Notes under the pieces: model-generated | Seen by the model: only the letters and a program-made list of their open reading frames with translations | Databases searched by the model: none | What the model was told of the DNA's origin: nothing | NCBI RefSeq assembly: GCF_024609765.1 | Contig: NZ_JANFDG010000033.1 | Coordinates: forward strand, 1 to 56,594 | DNA length: 56,594 nucleotides | Direction: 5' to 3' | Origin: Shinella pollutisoli | GTDB taxonomy: Bacteria; Pseudomonadota; Alphaproteobacteria; Rhizobiales; Rhizobiaceae | Made by a program: the position numbers and the translations under genes | Shown here: in pieces, positions 18,352 to 26,231 of the stretch | Position numbering within the stretch: position 1 is the first letter of the stretch | Layout of the letters: the number at the start of each line of letters is the position of its first letter

Positions 18352-19077
18352 ATGGAAATCCGTCGACAAGACATCCACAGTTCCGACGTTCCCGTCGTCT
18401 GCAAGGCCTGCGAGGCGCGCCACGGGGGCGTGTGCGCCGCCTTGTCCCCCGACCAGCTGCTGGAGCTCAGCAAGCACTCGACCCGCCAGCGGCTCGAGGC
18501 CGGCACGGAGGTGATCGGCCAGGGCGAGACGGTCACGAACTATTCCAACATCATCCGCGGCGTCGTGAAGCTGACGAAGGTGATGGCCGACGGCCGCCAG
18601 CAGATCGTCGGGCTGCAGTTCGCGCCCGACTTCATCGGCCGCCCCTTCCTCACCGAAAGCGCCATTGCCGCGGAAGCGGCGACCGACAGCGAGATCTGCA
18701 ATTTCTCGCGCGGCGTCCTCGACCGTCTCGTCAAGAACGCCCCGGAGCTGGAGCACAAGCTGCACCGCCAGGCGCTGAAGGAGCTGGACGAGGCGCGCGA
18801 CTGGATGCTGACGCTCGGCCGCAAGTCGGCGCAGGAGAAGGTGGCGAGCTTCCTCTATCTCATCGCCACCCACATCGACCCGGAGAGCGTCGACACCTCG
18901 TCCTTCGACCTGCCGCTGTCGCGCGCCGACATCGCCGACTTCCTCGGGCTGACCATCGAGACGGTCAGCCGCCAGTTCACCAAGCTGCGCAAGGAGAACG
19001 TCATCCATATCGAGAACAACCGTCACGTGACGATTCCCGACATGGACCGGCTGATGCGCTACGCGGGCAACGACTGA
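18352..19077 (+). CDS. fnrN: Oxygen-sensing Crp/Fnr regulator FnrN
   Basis: A 241-residue FNR-type activator. Four cysteines that could hold an oxygen-labile [4Fe-4S] cluster are present: Cys17, Cys20, Cys28 and Cys116. A cyclic-nucleotide-binding-like fold is followed by a C-terminal helix-turn-helix (LSRADIADFLGLTIETVSRQ) whose E-x2-SR recognition helix fits TTGAT half sites. The cysteines distinguish it from FixK. The ATG at 18352 has AGGAAG five bases upstream; the upstream TTG at 18328 is less likely. Confidence 0.94.
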   Translation: MEIRRQDIHSSDVPVVCKACEARHGGVCAALSPDQLLELSKHSTRQRLEAGTEVIGQGETVTNYSNIIRGVVKLTKVMADGRQQIVGLQFAPDFIGRPFLTESAIAAEAATDSEICNFSRGVLDRLVKNAPELEHKLHRQALKELDEARDWMLTLGRKSAQEKVASFLYLIATHIDPESVDTSSFDLPLSRADIADFLGLTIETVSRQFTKLRKENVIHIENNRHVTIPDMDRLMRYAGND

Positions 19078-19114
19078 GATTTGTCCCCAGCCGCGTTCGC
19101 CGGAATCGCTCCCG

Positions 19115-19543
19115 TCAGCGCGTGATGACGATGCGGGTGTTCGACAGGCCGGCGCGGTTGGTCATCCGGAAGAAGGCCGCCGCATTGTCCGGATGCAGGC
19201 GCACGCAGCCGTGCGAGGCGGGCCGGCCGAGGCGCTTCGTCTCGTAGGTCGCATGCACCGCATAGCCGCCCTTGAAGAAGACGGCGAACGGCATGGGCGC
19301 ATTGTTGTACTTGCGCGAGCGGTGGTTGCGCGACAGCCACTTGGCCGACCAGCTCCCCGTCGGCGTGCCGTAGCCCTTGCGCCCGGTCGAGACGGGCCAG
19401 CGATACTTGACCACGCCGTTCTGGCTCACGGTCATCGTCTGGCTGGACAGGCTGATCTTCGCGACCAGGTTGGCGGCGAGCGACGCGTCGCTCTGGAACA
19501 GCACAAGAAGAAACGCGACGGCTGTCGCGAAGAACTTACGCAT
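19115..19543 (-). CDS. Secreted L,D-transpeptidase (YkuD family)
   Basis: A 142-residue protein with a signal peptide (cleavage likely after ASLA, residue 23) and a single YkuD catalytic domain. The nucleophile Cys lies in RPASHGCVRL, with a conserved His in YAVHATYE. It would make 3-3 peptidoglycan cross-links or attach proteins to peptidoglycan in the periplasm. It has no substrate-binding extra domain. It is convergent with fnrN, 37 bases apart. Confidence 0.9.
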   Translation of the reverse strand: MRKFFATAVAFLLVLFQSDASLAANLVAKISLSSQTMTVSQNGVVKYRWPVSTGRKGYGTPTGSWSAKWLSRNHRSRKYNNAPMPFAVFFKGGYAVHATYETKRLGRPASHGCVRLHPDNAAAFFRMTNRAGLSNTRIVITR

Positions 19544-19682
19544 GACTTCCCCTCTTCATCAATACGAACGGCTTTTACGCGGTGTCCCGTGGCGAGACAG
19601 ACTATAGACGTTTCAGCCGTCCGCAATATTGGCGGGGGGAAAGAAGGAAAACGCAGTTAAAGCGACAATTTTAACGATCCGC

Positions 19683-20645
19683 TCAGAAGAGCCAGGCGAG
19701 CAGCACGAGACCGGCAAGCACCGCGCAGGCGGCGGAGAAGACGGCAAGGGCATTGTCGATGTCGCCGGCCGTCGCCGCGCTGCGGCCGCTCGCGTTCATC
19801 AGCGGCTCGTCGACGCGCACGCCGCCGTAGATGCGCGGGCCCGCGAGCCCGACGCCGAGCGCGCCGGCCATCGCCGCCTCCGGCCAGCCGGAATTGGGCG
19901 AGCGGTGCAGGCCCGCGTCGCGCAACGCCGTGTCGAGGGCGGCGCGCGCGGCCGCCCTTCCCCGGACGAGCCAGGCGCCAAGCGCGATGAGCAGGATCGA
20001 CAGGCGTGCCGCCGGCCAGTTGGCCACGTCGTCGGCCCGCGCCGCCGCACGGCCGAAGTCGGCATATTTCTCGTTCCTGTGGCCGATCATCGAATCGGCG
20101 GTGTTCAGCATCTTGTAGGCGAAGAGGCCCGGCAGGCCGAAGACGGCGTAATAGAGTGCGGGCGCCACCACGCCGTCGGAGAAGTTCTCCGCAAGGCTTT
20201 CGATCGCCGCGCGGCAGATCGCCGGCGCGTCCAGCGTCGCCGGGTCGCGGCCGACGATCATCGCCACCGCCCGCCGCCCGCCCTCCAGCCCGCCGCCGCG
20301 GAGGCCGTCGGCGACGGCGCGGACATGGTCGGCGAGGCTCTTCTGCGCGAGGAACACCGCGACGACGACGATCTCGGCAAGCAGGCCGGCAAGCCCCATG
20401 CGGGCGAGGACGGCGTGCAGCACGACGCCGAGGAAGACGCTTGCGGCGATGAGCACGGCGATGCTCGCCGCCCCGTTGAAGCGCCGCGTGGCGCCGCTCA
20501 TCCGCCGGTCGTTGAACAGCCGGTCCGCAAGCCCGATCGCCCGGCCGAACAGCACCACCGGATGCGGCACCCGCTGCCACAGCGCATCCGGATCGCCGAC
20601 GAGACGATCGAGCAGCAGCGCCAGGAAGAGGATCAGGAGCGTCAT
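19683..20645 (-). CDS. cobD: Adenosylcobinamide-phosphate synthase CobD (CbiB)
   Basis: A 320-residue integral membrane protein that attaches (R)-1-amino-2-propanol phosphate, or its precursor, to adenosylcobyric acid. Family segments DRLVGDP, PHPVVLFG, AAIESLAENFSDGVVAP and NTADSMIGHRNEKY are present. It is last of the cobE-A-B-C-D run and overlaps cobC by ATGA. Confidence 0.95.
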   Translation of the reverse strand: MTLLILFLALLLDRLVGDPDALWQRVPHPVVLFGRAIGLADRLFNDRRMSGATRRFNGAASIAVLIAASVFLGVVLHAVLARMGLAGLLAEIVVVAVFLAQKSLADHVRAVADGLRGGGLEGGRRAVAMIVGRDPATLDAPAICRAAIESLAENFSDGVVAPALYYAVFGLPGLFAYKMLNTADSMIGHRNEKYADFGRAAARADDVANWPAARLSILLIALGAWLVRGRAAARAALDTALRDAGLHRSPNSGWPEAAMAGALGVGLAGPRIYGGVRVDEPLMNASGRSAATAGDIDNALAVFSAACAVLAGLVLLAWLF

Positions 20646-21649
20646 CGCCCGATCCCGGCGAGCGCCGCGGCAAGCCGCGCGTCCGCCGCAGCGTCCGGCG
20701 CGAGCCCGAAACGCAGCCAGTGCGGCGCGTAGTCGAACGGCCGCACGAGGATACGGCTCCGGCAGAGATCCTCATGGATCCCGGCGGCGCGGGGATCCTC
20801 GACCAGCGAGAACAGGTCCGTGCCGCCCGCAACCCGGAGGCCGGCACCGGCGAGGACCGCATCGAGCGCCGCCTTGCGCGCCGCGATCGCCCGGGCGATG
20901 GCGGCGGTGTCGCCCTCCATGAGCCGGGCGGCGATGGAAAGCGCCGGGCCGGAGACGGCCCAGGGGCCGAGCCAGTCCTCCAGCCGGTCGAGCACCGCGC
21001 CCTCGCCGGCGACGAAGCCGAGGCGCAGGCCGGCGAACCCGAAGAATTTTCCGAAGGAACGGAAGACGAGAAGGCCCGGCATGGCATCGCCGGCAAGGGG
21101 CGCGATGCAGGCGTCCGGCCGCATGTCGCCGAAGGCCTCGTCCACCACCAACAGACCGTTCTGCCCCGCGATCTTGCGATGGAGGTCGAGGAGCGTCTCG
21201 CGCGGGAAAAACCGCCCGTCCGGATTGTTCGGGTTGACGACGACGACAAGGCCGTGCTCCGGCCCCACCGCGTCGAGCGCCGCAACGCGGTCGACGGCGA
21301 TGCCGGCATCGGCGAGCACGCGGGCATATTCGCCGTAGGTCGGTGACAGCACGGCGGCGCGGCGGCCGGCGGCGACGAGGCGCGGCAGGAGCTGGATGAC
21401 CGACTGCGTGCCGGGCACCGGCAGCGGCGACACGTTCGCCGTGCCGTAATAGCGGGCCGCGACCTGCCGCGCCGCCTCCTGCCGGTGCCGGTCCGGCAGC
21501 CGGTGCCAGGCGGCGGCGTCGACCGGCGGAAGCGCCGGGGGATTCGGATTGATGCCGGTCGAAAGGTCGAGCCAGTCCTCCGGCCGGCCGCCGTAGCGGG
21601 CCGCCGCCGCGGCGATGCCGCCGCCGTGGGCGATCGGCGGCGCGTTCAT
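20642..21649 (-). CDS. cobC: Threonine-phosphate decarboxylase CobC
   Basis: A 335-residue PLP enzyme of fold type I that makes (R)-1-amino-2-propanol phosphate from L-threonine phosphate for the nucleotide loop of B12. The PLP lysine is Lys201 in SFGKFFGFAGLR; NPNNPDG (139-145) and LLVVDEAF hold other cofactor contacts. HGGGI at the N-terminus is typical. It overlaps cobB and cobD by ATGA on both sides. Confidence 0.94.
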   Translation of the reverse strand: MNAPPIAHGGGIAAAAARYGGRPEDWLDLSTGINPNPPALPPVDAAAWHRLPDRHRQEAARQVAARYYGTANVSPLPVPGTQSVIQLLPRLVAAGRRAAVLSPTYGEYARVLADAGIAVDRVAALDAVGPEHGLVVVVNPNNPDGRFFPRETLLDLHRKIAGQNGLLVVDEAFGDMRPDACIAPLAGDAMPGLLVFRSFGKFFGFAGLRLGFVAGEGAVLDRLEDWLGPWAVSGPALSIAARLMEGDTAAIARAIAARKAALDAVLAGAGLRVAGGTDLFSLVEDPRAAGIHEDLCRSRILVRPFDYAPHWLRFGLAPDAAADARLAAALAGIGR

Positions 21650-22953
21650 GCCGCCTCCGGTGCGAGGTCGATCAGGTGCATGTAGGAGCCGGCGACCGTG
21701 CCGCGCCTCAGCCCCGCCTCGGGCAGGGCCAGGCCGGTGGCGTCAGTGACGGCGAAGAGGCGGTCGGCCGCGCCCTCCCCGACGACGGTGGAATAGTGGA
21801 ACTCGTGCGCCGTCATCGGCGCCGAGAAGCCCGAGCCCGCAAGCGGCGTCACGCGGCGGTAGCCGAGATGGCGGCGCCGCTCGGCGAAGCTGGTGACGAG
21901 CGGCAGCAGCCCCAGCATGCCGTAGCGGGACCCGTCCGCCGCAACCAGAGCCTCCCCCAGAGTCATGTATCCCCCGCATTCGCCGTAGATGCGCGCGCCG
22001 CGCCGCGCGGCCTCCGCCATGCCTTGGCGGAAACGGCCGGCATTGGCAAGGGTCCCCGCGTGCAGCTCCGGATAGCCGCCCGGCAGGTAGACGGCGTCGG
22101 CTCCCGCCTCGGGCGCCTCGTCGGCGAGCGGCGAGAAGAAGGAGAGGCTGGCGCCTGCCGCCTTCCAGCCCGTCAGCAGGTGCTCGTAGACGAAGGCGAA
22201 GGCGGTGTCGCGGGCGATGGCGACATGCTGGCCGAGCGGCGGCAGGCGGGCGATCTCCGGCGCCCCCGCAAAGCCCGCCTGCCCGGCCGCGACGGCGGCG
22301 AGCCGGTCGAGATCGCAGCATCGCGCGACGATCTCCGCCGCGCGCGCGACGAAATGTTCGAGCGCCCCGTGCTCGCCGGCCTGGACAAGGCCGAGATGGC
22401 GCTCCGGCAATTGCAGCGCGGGATCGCTGTAGATGAGGCCGAGGATGGCGATGCCGGCGGCTTCCAGCGCGGCGCGCAGCATTGCCTCGTGGCGGCGGCT
22501 TCCGACCTTGTTGAGGACGACGCCCGCCACCCGCACGTCGGCGCGGAAATCGACGTAGCCCTTCACCATCGCCGCCACCGACTGCGACAGGCGGCTGCAA
22601 TCGACGACGAGCACCACCGGCAGGCCAAGCGTGGCGGCGAGGTCGGCGGGCGCGCCGCTGCCGTCCGCCGCCCCGTCGAAGAGCCCCATCATCGCCTCGA
22701 TCAGCAGCAGCTCGCCGTTTCCGGCCTGTGAAGCCGCATTGGCGCGCAGGAAATCCGGGCGCATCGCCCAGGGATCGTAGTTGAGGCAGGGGCCGCGGCT
22801 CGCCGCCGCATGGAAGGCGGGATCGATATAGTCCGGCCCCGCCTTGCCGGAGGCGAGCCGCACGCCGGCATCGGCAAGCGCGCGCGCGAGCCCCAGCGTC
22901 ACCGTCGTCTTGCCCGAGCCCGAGGCGGGCGCGGCGATGAGGAGACCGCTCAT
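21646..22953 (-). CDS. cobB: Cobyrinic (hydrogenobyrinic) acid a,c-diamide synthase CobB
   Basis: A 435-residue ATP- and glutamine-dependent amidase. The N-terminal dethiobiotin-synthetase-like domain has the P-loop APASGSGKTT (8-17); the C-terminal class I glutamine amidotransferase domain has the nucleophile Cys in GECGGYMTLG. In the aerobic pathway it amidates side chains a and c of hydrogenobyrinic acid before cobalt insertion. The ATG at 22953 overlaps the cobA stop; the longer frame to 24090 covers cobA and cobE. Confidence 0.95.
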   Translation of the reverse strand: MSGLLIAAPASGSGKTTVTLGLARALADAGVRLASGKAGPDYIDPAFHAAASRGPCLNYDPWAMRPDFLRANAASQAGNGELLLIEAMMGLFDGAADGSGAPADLAATLGLPVVLVVDCSRLSQSVAAMVKGYVDFRADVRVAGVVLNKVGSRRHEAMLRAALEAAGIAILGLIYSDPALQLPERHLGLVQAGEHGALEHFVARAAEIVARCCDLDRLAAVAAGQAGFAGAPEIARLPPLGQHVAIARDTAFAFVYEHLLTGWKAAGASLSFFSPLADEAPEAGADAVYLPGGYPELHAGTLANAGRFRQGMAEAARRGARIYGECGGYMTLGEALVAADGSRYGMLGLLPLVTSFAERRRHLGYRRVTPLAGSGFSAPMTAHEFHYSTVVGEGAADRLFAVTDATGLALPEAGLRRGTVAGSYMHLIDLAPEAA

Positions 22954-23792
22954 GCGGGGTCCTTCAGCCCGCGCGCGCCGAGCGGGTCGGCCTCGAGCCG
23001 GCGGCCCTCCGTCAGCCGGCCGAGCCAGTCGAGCGAGGGGCGCAGCCGCACCACCTCGCCGACGACGACGATGGCCGGCGGTTCGAGGCCCGCGGCGGCG
23101 GCATCCGCCTCCGCGCGCGAAAGCGTCGTCTCCAGCACCCGCTGCTCGGCCGTCGCCGCGTTGCAGACGAAGGCGACCGGCTCGTCCGGCCGACGGCCGG
23201 CGGCGATCAGGTTGGCGGCGATGCGGCCGATATGCTTCATCGCCATGTACATGACGATCACCGGCGAGCCGCGGCCGATCGCCTCCCAGTCGATCCGGTC
23301 CGGCACCGAGCCCGAGGAATCGTGGCCGGTCAGGAAGGTGACGGCATGGTTGACCTCGCGGTGCGTCGCCGGGATGCCGGCATAGGCGAGCCCGCCGATG
23401 CCGGCGGTGATGCCCGGCACGATGCGGAAGGGGATGCCGTGCTCGACGAGCGTCAGCGCCTCCTCGCCGCCGCGGCCGAAGACGAAGGGATCGCCGCCCT
23501 TCAACCGCAGGACGCGCTGGCCCGCCCGTGCCAGCTCCACCAGCCGCAACGAGATGTCGCGCTGCTTCGGCGACGGCTTGCCGCCGCGTTTTCCTGCGAA
23601 TTCCAGCACCGCGCCCGGCCTGGCGAGCGACAGGCACTCGCCGTTCACCAGCGCATCGTGGACGATGACGTCCGCCTGGCGAAGCGCGTTGGCGGCGTGC
23701 AGCGTCAGCAGGCCCGGATCGCCGGGACCGGCTCCCACCAGCCAGACATGACCCTTTTCGAGGGGCGGAAGGGAGGAGAATAAGGCATCCAT
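22950..23792 (-). CDS. cobA: Uroporphyrinogen III C-methyltransferase CobA (SUMT)
   Basis: A 280-residue SAM-dependent methyltransferase that makes precorrin-2, the entry to B12 (and sirohaem) synthesis. Typical motifs are VWLVGAGPGDPGLLT, VLRLKGGDPFVFGRGGEE and MYMAMKHIG. The ATG at 23792 overlaps the cobE stop (TGATG). Confidence 0.96.
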   Translation of the reverse strand: MDALFSSLPPLEKGHVWLVGAGPGDPGLLTLHAANALRQADVIVHDALVNGECLSLARPGAVLEFAGKRGGKPSPKQRDISLRLVELARAGQRVLRLKGGDPFVFGRGGEEALTLVEHGIPFRIVPGITAGIGGLAYAGIPATHREVNHAVTFLTGHDSSGSVPDRIDWEAIGRGSPVIVMYMAMKHIGRIAANLIAAGRRPDEPVAFVCNAATAEQRVLETTLSRAEADAAAAGLEPPAIVVVGEVVRLRPSLDWLGRLTEGRRLEADPLGARGLKDPA

Positions 23793-24280
23793 CAGACCGC
23801 ACCCCGGGATGAATCGATGTGTGAAGAAGTGGAATCGGCTTGCGAGCGGATGCCGCCAAGCGATTGGAAGGATTCGGCGATCGCCGCCGTGGCACGCGGC
23901 GATTTCGTCTTGGGGCAGACGAGCACGCTCCCCTCGCCCGCCGCCGCCAGCGCCGCGGCCTCGGCGACGCCGTGGCAGCCGGTATGGGCGAAGACGATCG
24001 CGGACGGATTGGCAAGGCGCGGCGTCTCCGCCTCCAGCCGCGCGGCCGGGAAGGTCGCGAGCGGCACGCCGAAGCGGCCGGCGACGGCATGCATGGCCGG
24101 CTCCGCGGCCCGCGTGTCCAGCGACGCGACGGCCGAGACCTCGGCGGCGCTCCGCCCCGAGAGGCCGAGCACGGTCTCGGCGAGGGCGAGGAGTTCGGCC
24201 GCCGGCGTGCCGCGCTCGCAGCCGAGCCCGAGGACGAGCGTTCCCCGTCCCTCCTGTCCTGGCATGGCCGCGTCCGGCAT
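23792..24280 (-). CDS. cobE: CobE / CbiG C-terminal-like protein
   Basis: A 162-residue protein of the CobE family (homologous to the C-terminal domain of CbiG). Visible are LVLGLGCERGTPAAELLAL and the ending VLVCPKTKSPRATAAIAE. CobE is linked to the aerobic B12 pathway but its biochemical step is not firmly known. The ATG at 24280 has GAGGG eight bases upstream. It begins the overlapping cobE-A-B-C-D run. Confidence 0.9.
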   Translation of the reverse strand: MPDAAMPGQEGRGTLVLGLGCERGTPAAELLALAETVLGLSGRSAAEVSAVASLDTRAAEPAMHAVAGRFGVPLATFPAARLEAETPRLANPSAIVFAHTGCHGVAEAAALAAAGEGSVLVCPKTKSPRATAAIAESFQSLGGIRSQADSTSSHIDSSRGAV

Positions 24281-24649
24281 CGTCGGTCCCTCGCTGAATG
24301 GCGCGCGAAGGAACCCGGCTTTCGCCGTCAACCGACGGTTCCGGCTGTGGCCCCTCCGGGGGTCGGCCGCACCGGACACCGCTCGGCCCGCAACCCGCGG
24401 GCACCGTCGCCCCTCCTGTGTAGCGGAGCGGCCGGGGGCGGTCAAACCGGATTGCGGCATCGGCGGGGCCGGTTTGCGGCACGGCGGACGATCTTCCTTG
24501 CAAAGCCCGCCCGGAGGATTAAGGAAGGCGGAGCATTTCCGGCCGGAGCGACGTCGCGCCGGCACCGGACAATGCGACGAAAACAGGAATCCGGAACAGT
24601 TCCGTGAAGCGGAAATGGTCCGGTCCCGCCGCCCGAACGGACCCTCCCC
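24281..24649. other. Intergenic region between divergent cobE and TSUP genes (369 bases)
   Basis: A G+C-rich divergent promoter region. An 8-bp inverted repeat (CAAACCGG near 24443, CCGGTTTG near 24470) and a shorter one (CTTCCTT near 24493, AAGGAAG near 24521) are present. I looked for a cobalamin riboswitch on both strands and found no B12 box. No gene is supported here. Confidence 0.5.
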
Positions 24650-25435
24650 TTGGCCGATCTCGCCCTCCACGTCCTTCTTCTCCTGTTCCTCGCCGGTTTC
24701 CTCGCCGGCTTCATCGATTCCATCGCCGGCGGCGGGGGCATGATCACCATTCCGGCCATGCTGCTCGCCGGCATCCCGCCGCTGGAGACGCTCGGCACCA
24801 ACAAGCTGCAGGCGCTGTTCGGCTCGGGCTCGGCGACGCTCGCTTATGCGCGCGCGGGCCAGGTGCGGCTTGCCGAGCAGCTGCCGATGGCGGCCCTCTC
24901 GGCAGCCGGCGGGGTGCTCGGTGCGGTTCTTGCCACCGTGGTGCCGGGCGACGTGCTGAGGATCGCGCTGCCCTTCCTGCTCGTCGCCATCGCCATCTAT
25001 TTCGGGCTGAAGCCGAACATTGGCGACATCGACCGCCACCGCCGCATGAGTGTCTTCCTGTTCACCGTCACCGTCGTGCCGGCGATCGGCTTCTACGACG
25101 GCGTGTTCGGGCCGGGCACCGGCTCGTTCTTCATGCTGGCCTTCGTGTCGCTCGCCGGCTTCGGCGTGCTGAAGGCGACGGCGCACACGAAGCTCCTCAA
25201 CTTCGGCTCCAATATCGGCGCCTTCGCCGTCTTCATCGCCTACGGCGTCGTGCTGTGGAAGGTCGGCCTCGTCATGGGCGCCGGCCAGTTCCTCGGCGCG
25301 CAGGCGGGCTCGCGCGTGGCGATGCGGAACGGCGCGAAGGTCATCAAGCCGCTCCTCGTCGTCACCTCCATCGCGCTTGCCGTCCGCCTGATGGCCGACC
25401 CGGCGCATCCGCTGAGGGTCTGGCTGGGGTGGTGA
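24650..25435 (+). CDS. TSUP (TauE/SafE, YfcA-like) membrane permease
   Basis: A 261-residue integral membrane protein with about eight hydrophobic segments. Two related halves carry the family signatures FIDSIAGGGGMITIPA (near 21-36) and YDGVFGPGTGSFF (near 149-161). Members move sulfite, sulfoacetate or other small anions; the substrate here is unknown, and its place between cob units may be coincidental. The TTG at 24650 gives the standard N-terminus but has no clear SD, so the start is uncertain. Confidence 0.88.
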   Translation: MADLALHVLLLLFLAGFLAGFIDSIAGGGGMITIPAMLLAGIPPLETLGTNKLQALFGSGSATLAYARAGQVRLAEQLPMAALSAAGGVLGAVLATVVPGDVLRIALPFLLVAIAIYFGLKPNIGDIDRHRRMSVFLFTVTVVPAIGFYDGVFGPGTGSFFMLAFVSLAGFGVLKATAHTKLLNFGSNIGAFAVFIAYGVVLWKVGLVMGAGQFLGAQAGSRVAMRNGAKVIKPLLVVTSIALAVRLMADPAHPLRVWLGW

Positions 25436-25451
25436 GGCCGCAGGGCCTGCT

Positions 25452-25565
25452 CCCTCACCTGCCTGCCGGCATCCTCTCCCCGCAAGCGGGGCGAGGAAGG
25501 AAGGCCTCGCCGTTTTCCCCTTCTCCCCGCCCGCGGGGAGAAGGTGGCGGCAGCCGGATGAGGGG
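25452..25565. repeat. Rhizobial intergenic palindromic repeat (RIME/REP-like), copy 1
   Basis: Two adjacent hairpins with the arms CTCCCCGC...GCGGGG and CTTCTCCCCGC...GCGGGGAGAAG and the edge GCCGGATGAGGGG. Related copies occur at 30302, 41055, 52376 and 55463. It lies between the convergent TSUP and cobO genes. Confidence 0.85.
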
Positions 25566-25577
25566 CTGCGGCGGCTC

Positions 25578-26231
25578 TCAGTACTCCACGCCCTGCTGCG
25601 CCTTGATGCCCGAGCGGAAGGGGTGCTTCACCAGTTCCATCTCCGTCACCAGGTCGGCGATCTCGATCAGCTCTTCCTTGGCGTTGCGGCCCGTCAGCAC
25701 GACATGGGTCATGTAGGGCTTCTCGTTCCTGAGGAACGAGACCACCTCGTTGACGTCGAGATAGTCGTAGCGCAGCGCGATGTTGATCTCGTCGAGCAGC
25801 ACCATCGAATTGCGCTCGTCGCGGATCAGCTCCTTGGCCTTCTCCCAGGCTTTTTCCGCCATCGCCACGTCGCGGGCGCGGTCCTGCGTCTCCCAGGTAA
25901 AACCCTCGCCGAGCGTATGGAACTGGCAGAGATCGGAGAAATGCGCCTCGATCAGCTCGCGCTCGCCCGTCACCATCGCCCCCTTGATGAACTGCACGAC
26001 GGCGGACGGCTTCCCGTGGGCGATGTGGCGGAAGATCATGCCGAAGCCGGCGGTCGACTTGCCCTTGCCCTTGCCGGTATGGACGATGATCAGGCCCTTC
26101 TCGTCCGTCTTGGTGGCCATGATCTTCTCGCGCGCCTGCTTCTTCTTCGCCATCTTCTCGGCGTGGCGGGCGAGTTCGGCCTCGCTCATGCCGGCGGTCT
26201 CACCGTGATCGTCTGTGTGATCGTCTGTCAT
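25578..26231 (-). CDS. cobO: Cob(I)yrinic acid a,c-diamide adenosyltransferase CobO
   Basis: A 217-residue CobA/CobO-type corrinoid adenosyltransferase that adds the 5'-deoxyadenosyl ligand. The P-loop is HTGKGKGKST (51-60); VLLDEINIALRYDYLD and the C-terminal VKHPFRSGIKAQQGVEY are family signatures. The ATG at 26231 overlaps the cobN stop (ATGA) and has AAGGAG upstream. It is last in the cbtB-to-cobO unit. Confidence 0.96.
   Translation of the reverse strand: MTDDHTDDHGETAGMSEAELARHAEKMAKKKQAREKIMATKTDEKGLIIVHTGKGKGKSTAGFGMIFRHIAHGKPSAVVQFIKGAMVTGERELIEAHFSDLCQFHTLGEGFTWETQDRARDVAMAEKAWEKAKELIRDERNSMVLLDEINIALRYDYLDVNEVVSFLRNEKPYMTHVVLTGRNAKEELIEIADLVTEMELVKHPFRSGIKAQQGVEY

Noticed and set aside
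24281-24440. Possible cobalamin riboswitch upstream of cobE
   Set aside because: Segments such as GGTGCCC and GGCCACAG are present on the minus strand, but the B12 box and the CCCGC-ACTGT core are missing. A covariance search would be decisive.
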